Assembly: GCA_035352635.1 (NCBI GenBank)
Contig: DAOPYA010000008.1
Location: 1-64,000, forward strand
Direction: 5' to 3'
DNA: 64,000 nucleotides
Source: Rifleibacterium sp035352635
GTDB taxonomy: Bacteria; Muiribacteriota; Ozemobacteria; Ozemobacterales; Ozemobacteraceae
The notes under the pieces are model-generated. The model made no database searches. It saw only the letters and a list, made by a program, of their open reading frames with translations, and was not told the origin of the DNA. A program made the position numbers and the translations under genes. This document shows positions 26,027 through 32,754 of the stretch, in pieces (the stretch's first letter is position 1; each line of letters starts with the position of its first letter).

Positions 26027-27768
26027 TGTATTCCAAGTTTCTGGTTAATTTTGCTGAGAGCCTGTTCGATTTCGTCGGCGGTATCAAGGTTGATTACCGG
26101 GGCAATGAGGCGCTCGGCTTCGGCAAAAGATACGCTCCGGACAACCTGCTTGACCGCAGGAATCAAAATGGCGTTCATCGATAACTCGCGCAGCCCGAGA
26201 CCCAGCAAAAGAATAGTATATCTGATATCCCCGGCCATTTCGCCGCAAAGACTGATGCCAACGTTGCTCTGCTGGCTGACTTTAACTACTCGACTGATAA
26301 GCTTTATAACTGCAGGATTCGCCGGTTGATAAAGGTGTGAGACTTTAGAATTGGTGCGGTCAACCGCCAGAGTATATTGAACGAGATCGTTACTGCCGAT
26401 CGAGAAAAAATCGACTTCCCGGGCAAACTTTTCGGCCAGAAGCGCCACTGAGGGGATTTCAACCATAATACCGACCCGCAGATTCTCGGGCACTGCTTCG
26501 CCCTTGCTGATCAGGTCTTCGTGCATACGATTCAGCAGGGCCTTGATTTTGCGAAGTTCTTCGAGGTTCGAAATCATCGGAAAAAGGATGCTGACCTGGT
26601 TTTTATTTGCATGGGCCGCGGCCCGTAGAATGGCACGTAACTGGGTCGAAAAAACCTCTTCGCAATCAAGAGACATGCGCACGGCACGCCAGCCCAGTTC
26701 CGGGTTGCGCTCCAGCGAATTGCCCATCAGATGAGAAATTTTGTCGCCACCAATATCGATGGTACGAATAACCAGACTCGAATCGCCAAGTTTGCTTACC
26801 ACTGATGAGTAGGTTTCAAAAAGCTCGTTTTCGGTTGGAAAAGTCCGGCGGGTCAGATAGGCAAACTCAGTGCGATAGAGGCCTACTCCGGCGGCATGAT
26901 TGGCGATTACGGTATCAATGTCGGCGGTCTGGCCGATATTGGCCTTGAGAGCCACTGTGACACCATCAGTGGTCATTGATGGTTCAGAAAGAATCTCTAG
27001 CATGCGCTTCTGCTTTTCGCGATACTGGTCTAATTCGCGAACATAGCGCCGACGCTGGTTGTCGTCTGGGTTAACAATGATCTGCCCGTTGTGGCTGTCG
27101 ATAATCGCAAAGTTACCGGTGTGTACGCGGCTCATCAGGTCTTTAACCTGAATAAGTGCCGGAATACCAAGGGATCGTGCCAGAATCGATGCGTGCGAAG
27201 TCGGGGTGCCGGCTTCGATGACGATGCCTTTGATTCTCTGGGGATTAAAACTGACGATTTCTGATGGGGTAAGATCTTCGGCGGCGATGATAATACCCTC
27301 AGAAATCTCATCGATTTCAGCACTGCGATTTTTTCGTCTCTGGCAATTTTTGATGATGCGCTTGCCGACATCCATGATGTCGATAGCTTTTCCTTGAAAT
27401 TGTGGGTCAGGCAGGTTGCGGAAAAAATTGCTGTAATCTTTGATGACACTACTGAGAATGGACTGGGAATCACGCAATTGCTCTTTGACCCTTTTTGTGA
27501 CTTCTTTTTGAAGGTCGGGGTCATCGATCAGGGTCATGTGAGCCTGAAAAATGTTGGAAATTTCAAGGCTGCTTTTGATCTGGGGCAGTTCAAGCAGTTG
27601 ACGGATTTCGCTGCGCGAAAACTCAAGAGCCGCTTTGAACCGGTCTATTTCGCTGTCAACTTCGCTGGCAGATATTGTACTGCCCTCAATGCTCTCAAGC
27701 TGGACATGCCTGAGACAATAGATTTTTCCGAGGGCGTACCCCGGTGAAATTGCCAGCCCTTTCAGCAT
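26023..27768 (-). CDS. ptsI: Phosphoenolpyruvate-protein phosphotransferase (PTS enzyme I)
   Basis: 581 aa, the canonical EI length, without an N-terminal GAF domain, so not PtsP. TPTSHASILARSLGIPA holds the phospho-His (about His192). The C-terminal PEP-binding TIM barrel shows LYRTEFAYLTR, IRTIDIGGDK, NPELGWRAVR, GSNDLVQYTLAVDRTN and SLCGEMAGD with its catalytic Cys. EI takes phosphate from PEP and passes it to HPr. No HPr or EII gene lies in this window; partners must be elsewhere or the role is regulatory. First gene of a four-gene operon. Confidence 0.96.
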   Translation of the reverse strand: MLKGLAISPGYALGKIYCLRHVQLESIEGSTISASEVDSEIDRFKAALEFSRSEIRQLLELPQIKSSLEISNIFQAHMTLIDDPDLQKEVTKRVKEQLRDSQSILSSVIKDYSNFFRNLPDPQFQGKAIDIMDVGKRIIKNCQRRKNRSAEIDEISEGIIIAAEDLTPSEIVSFNPQRIKGIVIEAGTPTSHASILARSLGIPALIQVKDLMSRVHTGNFAIIDSHNGQIIVNPDDNQRRRYVRELDQYREKQKRMLEILSEPSMTTDGVTVALKANIGQTADIDTVIANHAAGVGLYRTEFAYLTRRTFPTENELFETYSSVVSKLGDSSLVIRTIDIGGDKISHLMGNSLERNPELGWRAVRMSLDCEEVFSTQLRAILRAAAHANKNQVSILFPMISNLEELRKIKALLNRMHEDLISKGEAVPENLRVGIMVEIPSVALLAEKFAREVDFFSIGSNDLVQYTLAVDRTNSKVSHLYQPANPAVIKLISRVVKVSQQSNVGISLCGEMAGDIRYTILLLGLGLRELSMNAILIPAVKQVVRSVSFAEAERLIAPVINLDTADEIEQALSKINQKLGIQ

Positions 27769-27795
27769 AAAAAACCTTGAAAACAGAATTGGAAC

Positions 27796-27824
27796 ATCTT
27801 ATCATGACTTGGTATCACCCGCAA
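27796..27824 (-). promoter_or_regulatory. Probable promoter of the ptsI operon
   Basis: On the minus strand TTGCGG (plus 27819-27824) and TAAGAT (plus 27796-27801) are 17 bp apart, about 28 nt upstream of the ptsI ATG. Confidence 0.45.
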
Positions 27825-27878
27825 GTTATTTCATTATTATCACCTGATTTGCAGCATGTTTGCAACGGTGGAGGTACC

Positions 27879-28643
27879 ATGCAGATTCTTCTATGTAACG
27901 ACGATGGAATCACAGCTCCTGGCATCATTGCCTTGGCCGTGGCTTTGAGCGAACTGGGCCAGGTTACGGTGGTGGCTCCTGATGTTGAGAGAAGTGCTGC
28001 CAGCAATTCCATAACCCTTTCTCAGCCGCTACGTGTTAAAGAAGTTAAATTCCCGGCTCCGGTGGCAAAAGCATTTGCTGTTTCAGGCACCCCGGCTGAT
28101 TGTGCCAAGATCGCTCTCGCTAATCTTCTTGGGTTCAGGCCTGATGTGGTAGTTTCGGGTATCAATCGTGGCCCGAACCTCTGCGTTGATATTTTTTATT
28201 CTGGAACGGTCGCCGCTGCTTTTGAGGGAGCTTTTAAGGGTATTCCCTCATTTGCTGTTTCACTTGACTCTTACAATGCCGACGCCGATTATTCGGTGGC
28301 CGCTGAATGGGGCGCAAGGTGTGTCAGTCAGTTTATCGCCGCCGGGGCACCCCCCGCCAGAGTCTATAATATCAATGTTCCGGCATTGCCATCTGAAAAA
28401 ATCGCCGGTATGAGACTGACGCGGGCCGGAAAAGTCGATTATCGGGAAGTTTATGATCATCGCCTTGATCCGAATGGCCGTTCCTACTACTGGATTCAGG
28501 GCTGGCCTGAGATTGGCGACACCAATCCCGATTGTGATATCGTGGCTGTGCGGGATGGCTTTGTCTCAGTAACTCCATTGCAGCCCGATCTGACTGATTT
28601 CTCGGCAATCAACGAACTGAAAAAGCTGCTTGCGCTATCATGA
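27879..28643 (+). CDS. surE: 5'/3'-nucleotidase SurE
   Basis: 254 aa. Starts with ILLCNDDGITAPG (Asp8-Asp9 metal site), followed by VAPDVERSAASNSIT, SGTPADCAK, VVSGINRGPNLCVD and YSGTVAAAFEGA, the family's signature order. SurE removes phosphate from nucleoside monophosphates in a metal-dependent reaction. The ATG at 27879 has GGAGG just upstream and begins the NDDG motif at the right distance; a longer in-frame start (27777) is not needed. birA follows with an ATGA overlap. The ptsI promoter is divergent in the same gap. Confidence 0.96.
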   Translation: MQILLCNDDGITAPGIIALAVALSELGQVTVVAPDVERSAASNSITLSQPLRVKEVKFPAPVAKAFAVSGTPADCAKIALANLLGFRPDVVVSGINRGPNLCVDIFYSGTVAAAFEGAFKGIPSFAVSLDSYNADADYSVAAEWGARCVSQFIAAGAPPARVYNINVPALPSEKIAGMRLTRAGKVDYREVYDHRLDPNGRSYYWIQGWPEIGDTNPDCDIVAVRDGFVSVTPLQPDLTDFSAINELKKLLALS

Positions 28644-29422
28644 CCCTGGTTTCGGTTTCAGAGTCAGCCGCCCTGGCTGCCTGCCTTGGCAATCTTGATT
28701 TTTTTCGCCGGCATCGAATAGAGTGGCTCGAGGAAACAGGTTCTACCAACGATGACCTTAAGGCGGCATGGTTTGCCCCTGACGGAGAGCCCGCAATGCT
28801 TATTGCCGGCCGACAGACTGCCGGCCGGGGGCAGTTTTCCCGCCGCTGGCACAGCCAGGCTTCACAGTGTCTGATGTTTTCTTTCACATCTGAGGCTTTA
28901 CCCGGAGGGTTCCCGCCCTCACTCATCGCGGGAATCGCAATGTTCATGGCTCTTGAAAAGCATTGCGGCCGCGCTCCTGATGATCTCTGGTTAAAGTGGC
29001 CTAATGATCTGTGGTATGGTGCCGCCAAACTGGCTGGCATCCTTACTGAATCCTGTCTTGTGGGTAATCGGCTCAAAATAGTTACCGGGGTTGGCATCAA
29101 TCTGCTGCCGATCAAAATCGATAACATCGCCACTGCTGCGGTCAGTGATTTTGCCACTGACCCAGGACATGCGGGCTTGTTGCAGCTTTTCTGTCTTGCC
29201 TTCGCTGAAATATGCTCCTGGCCAGCCAACGCTTTGACCGCTCGCTGGACTTCATCTGCAGCCAGATTCTGGCACACCAGGTTTCTAGTGAGCGAGAATG
29301 CCGGTGAAGAATTTGTGGCCCTTCCGAAGCGCCTTGAAACTGACGGGCGACTAACATTGATTGATGAAAAAGGGCTGCAGAAAACAGTAGTTTCTGCAGC
29401 CCTCAAGCCATTGTTTTATTAA
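28640..29422 (+). CDS. birA: Biotin--[acetyl-CoA-carboxylase] ligase (monofunctional)
   Basis: 260 aa. TGSTNDDLK (about 33-41), TAGRGQFSRRWHS (about 60-72), KWPNDLWYG (about 114-122), KLAGIL and TGVGIN are the adenylation and biotin-binding motifs. It attaches biotin to the carrier protein of biotin-dependent carboxylases. The N-terminal winged-helix repressor domain of E. coli BirA is absent, so it should not act as a repressor. It overlaps surE by 4 bp. Its last codons contain an inverted repeat that probably ends the transcript coming from the opposite strand. Confidence 0.94.
   Translation: MTLVSVSESAALAACLGNLDFFRRHRIEWLEETGSTNDDLKAAWFAPDGEPAMLIAGRQTAGRGQFSRRWHSQASQCLMFSFTSEALPGGFPPSLIAGIAMFMALEKHCGRAPDDLWLKWPNDLWYGAAKLAGILTESCLVGNRLKIVTGVGINLLPIKIDNIATAAVSDFATDPGHAGLLQLFCLAFAEICSWPANALTARWTSSAARFWHTRFLVSENAGEEFVALPKRLETDGRLTLIDEKGLQKTVVSAALKPLFY
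29367..29403 (-). terminator. Intrinsic terminator for the convergent minus-strand gene, inside the birA 3' end
   Basis: A perfect 13-bp stem, AGGGCTGCAGAAA (29371-29383) with TTTCTGCAGCCCT (29391-29403), and a 7-nt loop. Read on the minus strand it is followed by TTTTC (plus 29367-29370), the polarity of an intrinsic terminator for the gene ending at 29429. It lies in birA codons. On the plus strand the following T-tract is poor. Confidence 0.7.
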
Positions 29423-29428
29423 GCCTGT

Positions 29429-31708
29429 TTATTTAACCGGTATGCCAAGCCGGTAGCTGAACGATTGTTTCGCGGTTTTGCCACTGATTTCAATGTAGGC
29501 ATTCGGTGTGGCACTCGGAAAAACATAAACGAACGATTCGCCCATGCGTTTAAGATTGCCTTTTATTTCCTGGGAACCGTCAGATACTTTTATTTGCACG
29601 CTTTCAGGTTGAACCTGGGCACCCAGATTCAGTGAAAACGCAACTTCGCCACCGGCTTTGATGTCGGCTGAAGTCTGGGCGTGCCCGTCGATAAAATCAA
29701 AACTCTGATAAACCTTCTGCGCTTCAGCCTTCAATGAAAGGGCAAGCACGAAGGGGTCTTCTTCATCCTGGGCTGGCAGACCGTCTTTGCCAGCGCCCGG
29801 AGCTTTGCTGTTTGCGGAATTTCCTGCGAGTTTTTCGGGGTCGTTGCCGCTTGCAGCTGCGCCAGCATTATGCAGAGACTGCGCACCGTTTTCGAGGTTT
29901 TGCGCATCGGCTGGCGCGGCCAGCTCTGAGCTGGCGTCATTCAGAGCGGAGCCTTCTGTGTTGTTGTTGTCAGCGGCATCGCTACCTGCGTTGCTGTCAC
30001 TGGTAGATGAGAGATTGGCGTCGCTGCCGGCAGTTTCTTCTGATGAAGACGAAGAAGAACCAGAGGTTTCGGATGAACTTGCATCGTTTTCGCCGGAAAC
30101 AGATTCATTAGATGCTTCTGGGGTGTCGCCGGCCAGTGACTGGCCTGGCTGGTCGGCCTGGGCAGGCTGCTCAGAGTTGTCTGTGGCAGTATCGATGCTG
30201 CCGGGGTTGCCATCGGCAGCTGAAGACGAAGTTGAAGAAGAGCCGGAAGAACCTTCGTTAATCGACTGATTGTCTGAACCTGAACCTGCGCTGGCGCCGG
30301 TTCTGTTTGCATTTGCCGCGTCAGGGTTTTTGGAATCAGCGGCGGCACCATTCTGCCCTGTTTGGCCGGTTGAAGCGGCATTGGCGGGGTCAGAATAGAG
30401 ATCTGAAAGATCGACCTGTTGTGGCTGGCCGAAACCTGAGTGATCAACATTGTTCTGGCTTGATGCTGACGACGAAGTATCGCCTGAAGACATGTTGTTG
30501 GTGGCGCTGCCGGCCTTTGAGCCTCTCTGATTGTCGATGGTGCGGCTCTCGAAATCAACCTTGCTGACCGGAATCATGACCTGCAGTATTTTTTTCTGCT
30601 GGTTTCCGGGGGTTTTGGTGTCGGTGACAAAGACGCTGGCAGAATACTGGTCATCAGAAGGCACGCGGAACATGTGGCGGTAGTTTTTAAGGCGTGCGGC
30701 CGAAACTGGTGCGCTATCGCCCTGATCATCAGTGACCACCATTGATACGTCTTCGGGGCGCACGTCGTCGCCCACTTCGACTGAGATTTTGATACGGGTG
30801 TCTTCGGGAATTTTGAATTTATCGAGGCGATAGTTGGCGGTAGATTCTGATGTGGTATTACCGGCAAACACTTCTTCTGAGAATTCAGTTGGATGCTGAA
30901 TGACCATTCTGACCGATGGTGGCGGTAACTTGGCCGGAGCGGGGTCAACGCCGGTTTTTGGCTTCTCTGGCTCGGCGGGCTTGACCGCTGTTGCAGGTTT
31001 GGTGGCGGCGGCAGTTGTCTGGCCAGGGGTCTTTTGAGGTTCGCCAGCGGCGGGCTTGTCGGTCCCGGCAGGTGTTGTGGCTGCCGGCTGCGTCGTAGCG
31101 TCTGGATTCGCGGCTACGGCAGGTTCGGTTGGTTCGGGGGCTGGAGTTTTTGCTGTTTCGGCTGTTTCCTGGTCATCACCGGTGTTTTCATCGACGGGCG
31201 CAGCTGGCGGGGCAACAGGAGCGGGTTCCTTTTTTTTGCCGGTATTGAACTCTGCTTCGTTATAAGAATCAGAAAGAACGTATTTGCCATTCTTGAATTT
31301 GACGCTCCATTGGTAGCCAGCCGCGCCGCCGGCAAAACCTGTGGTATTGGGTGACGCTTTGCTGATCATTTCGTCTTTGAGTTTGTTGACACTCGAATTC
31401 ACAGCGTTTTCCATTGATTTGCCCGCATCGGTGTCGGAGGATTTCTGACCATCGCTCCGGGTGGTGATGCTGGTGATGTCGGGTGATGAGGCATCGCTGC
31501 CGAGGTCTTTCTGCTGTTTTTCCCAGTCTTCGTTCACACTCTTGATATGTTCTTCCATGCGTTTCTGATATTCGTCAGCACGCTTTTTGGCAGCCGACTC
31601 GGCGGCTTCGAACGATTCAAAAGTCAGATCAGCCGCAAAACAAGCTGGTTGCAGCAGACAGGCAAAAAGAAAAACCGCCAGAATGTTCTTCATGCTTGGA
31701 TAATTCAT
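29429..31708 (-). CDS. Secreted protein with two related beta-domains and a Ser/Asn/Asp-rich linker
   Basis: 759 aa. A signal peptide ends near CFAADL. Residues 25-160 are charged and helical; 160-260 are Pro/Ala/Thr-rich. Two similar domains follow: one around 265-395 (KIPEDTRIKISVEVGDDVRP, then VSMVVTDDQGD) and one at the C-terminus around 660-759 (DIKAGGEVAFSLNLGAQVQP, then VQIKVSDGSQE). Between them lies a ~230-residue linker of Ser, Asn, Ala, Asp and Gly. The GGGAG site before the ATG supports the start. No family is recognised. Size, linker and secretion suggest a surface or matrix protein. Confidence 0.8.
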   Translation of the reverse strand: MNYPSMKNILAVFLFACLLQPACFAADLTFESFEAAESAAKKRADEYQKRMEEHIKSVNEDWEKQQKDLGSDASSPDITSITTRSDGQKSSDTDAGKSMENAVNSSVNKLKDEMISKASPNTTGFAGGAAGYQWSVKFKNGKYVLSDSYNEAEFNTGKKKEPAPVAPPAAPVDENTGDDQETAETAKTPAPEPTEPAVAANPDATTQPAATTPAGTDKPAAGEPQKTPGQTTAAATKPATAVKPAEPEKPKTGVDPAPAKLPPPSVRMVIQHPTEFSEEVFAGNTTSESTANYRLDKFKIPEDTRIKISVEVGDDVRPEDVSMVVTDDQGDSAPVSAARLKNYRHMFRVPSDDQYSASVFVTDTKTPGNQQKKILQVMIPVSKVDFESRTIDNQRGSKAGSATNNMSSGDTSSSASSQNNVDHSGFGQPQQVDLSDLYSDPANAASTGQTGQNGAAADSKNPDAANANRTGASAGSGSDNQSINEGSSGSSSTSSSAADGNPGSIDTATDNSEQPAQADQPGQSLAGDTPEASNESVSGENDASSSETSGSSSSSSEETAGSDANLSSTSDSNAGSDAADNNNTEGSALNDASSELAAPADAQNLENGAQSLHNAGAAASGNDPEKLAGNSANSKAPGAGKDGLPAQDEEDPFVLALSLKAEAQKVYQSFDFIDGHAQTSADIKAGGEVAFSLNLGAQVQPESVQIKVSDGSQEIKGNLKRMGESFVYVFPSATPNAYIEISGKTAKQSFSYRLGIPVK

Positions 31709-31742
31709 CTCTTTTTCTCCCTGGTATGGTTAGTCAATAACC

Positions 31743-31771
31743 ATTAAAACTTTCGAGTCCGTAACTTGCAA
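31743..31771 (-). promoter_or_regulatory. Probable promoter of the secreted low-complexity protein
   Basis: On the minus strand TTGCAA (plus 31766-31771) and TTTAAT (plus 31743-31748) are 17 bp apart, 35 nt before the start codon. Confidence 0.55.
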
Positions 31772-31939
31772 AATTCTTTGTTTTTGCGATAGCCCTTAGT
31801 ATTGACTAACATCACCGGTCAGCCGCTAAATTGTTCTCATTTAACAGGGGGGGCAGACCATCGCAAAGTTGTTAAATATTGCAAATACCTCTTTTTATCA
31901 GGATACCTTATCAGCCACAAAAATAACAACTATTGACCT

Positions 31940-31982
31940 GCCGCTCTCTGGGAGCGCGTTTGATTGGTTGTGCTCCGGCGGC
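31940..31982. other. Two-part hairpin in the divergent gap
   Basis: GCCGC (31940-31944) pairs with GCGGC (31978-31982), and inside it GGAGCGC (31951-31957) pairs with GTGCTCC (31970-31976) with one G-T, leaving a 12-nt loop. There is no T-tract after it. It could be a leader-RNA structure or small RNA; no family is recognised. Confidence 0.35.
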
Positions 31983-32123
31983 TTCACATCTATTTGTCAG
32001 ACTTTTCTGTGGTACAACACCTCAATGATTAAACGTTTTATGGCATGAAAAAGTTTCATTTTTTTTCGCACGCTATTCTGTTATTATTTCCTAAGTCTAT
32101 TAATAAAAACGGTGGATCAGAAA

Positions 32124-32588
32124 ATGAATCAGGAATTTGAAAGCAAGCTGATCTCCTGTCGGGTTTGTGGCGTTATAATGGTCAAACTGGCACGGGATGT
32201 CTGTCCTAAATGTTTTAAAGAAGAAGAAGAGTCATTTCAGAAAGTTAAGAATTTTCTCAGAACCAACCCCGGAGCCTCGGTTGAGCAGGTGGCAAAAAAT
32301 GCCGGGTGTCCTGCTGACCAGGTGCAGGCTTTTATTAATTCCGGGCGTCTTGAGAGAGTTGGTCTCCGAAAAGTTGCGCACCCATGCCAGTTATGTCAAA
32401 AAATTATCTATGAAGGGGTCATGTGCCCTGAATGCAAAAAAGACCTTAAAGATCAGGTCAGAACCCTTTCTGAAGCGCCGCCCCCCCAGGAAAAACCCTC
32501 AAGAAGCCCGGGAGGCACGGATGGTCCCAGTTCCGACAAAAAGAAATTTGACGATGACCCCGGGCATGTTGGCAAGAGAAAAAATTGA
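32124..32588 (+). CDS. YvyF-like zinc protein (TIGR03826 flagellar-operon protein type)
   Basis: 154 aa. Two zinc knuckles frame a small helix-turn-helix-like core: CRVCG...CPKCFKEEEE at residues 12-33, then FLRTNPGASVEQVAKNAGCP and FINSGRLERV, then CQLC...CPECKK. This order (CxxC, FxKVxxFLR, sVeqVa, FI..GRL, CxxC, EGxxCPxC) is the same as in Bacillus YvyF, which is encoded among flagellar genes. The C-terminus is Pro/Lys/Asp-rich and disordered. The ATG at 32124 is preferred over a GTG at 32112 because GGTGG precedes it. No flagellar genes are in the window. Confidence 0.75.
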   Translation: MNQEFESKLISCRVCGVIMVKLARDVCPKCFKEEEESFQKVKNFLRTNPGASVEQVAKNAGCPADQVQAFINSGRLERVGLRKVAHPCQLCQKIIYEGVMCPECKKDLKDQVRTLSEAPPPQEKPSRSPGGTDGPSSDKKKFDDDPGHVGKRKN

Positions 32589-32609
32589 TTGAATGTTAGC
32601 TTCGATGTG

Positions 32610-32638
32610 TTGCATAGATTCTGACACTATGCTAGACT
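32610..32638 (+). promoter_or_regulatory. Possible promoter upstream of the coiled-coil/zinc protein
   Basis: TTGCAT (32610-32615) and TAGACT (32633-32638) are 17 bp apart. It is one of two candidates in this gap and lies about 115 nt before the ATG at 32755. Confidence 0.35.
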
Positions 32639-32704
32639 TTCGTGATTTAGAACACATATGATTGAACCGGCTGAAAACTCTGTCTTCAGCCATGCATCCG
32701 GGTC

Positions 32705-32732
32705 TTGACCTTAGTATGTTGAATTGTAATCT
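32705..32732 (+). promoter_or_regulatory. Possible promoter of the coiled-coil/zinc protein and valS
   Basis: TTGACC (32705-32710) and TAATCT (32727-32732) are 16 bp apart, 22 nt before the start codon. A small stem (GGCTGAA 32669-32675 with TTCAGCC 32685-32691) lies just upstream. Confidence 0.45.
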
Positions 32733-32754
32733 GTATTGATTTTAGGGAGCCCTT

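Larger units (their letters stand above)
31709..32123. other. 415-bp gap between divergent genes: promoter elements and a structured segment, no gene
   Basis: I see no convincing ORF here. It holds the promoter of the minus-strand secreted protein (31743-31771), an inverted pair of a 10-bp motif (31731-31740 and 31800-31809), and a two-part hairpin at 31940-31982. The A+T content is higher than in the genes. A plus-strand promoter for the YvyF-like gene is probable near the TATTAT at 32082-32087, but it has no convincing -35 box. Confidence 0.5.

Noticed and set aside
28609..29406. 265-aa minus-strand frame opposite birA
   Set aside because: birA carries all biotin-ligase motifs and overlaps surE correctly; the antisense frame is Arg/Ser/Ala-rich without a motif.
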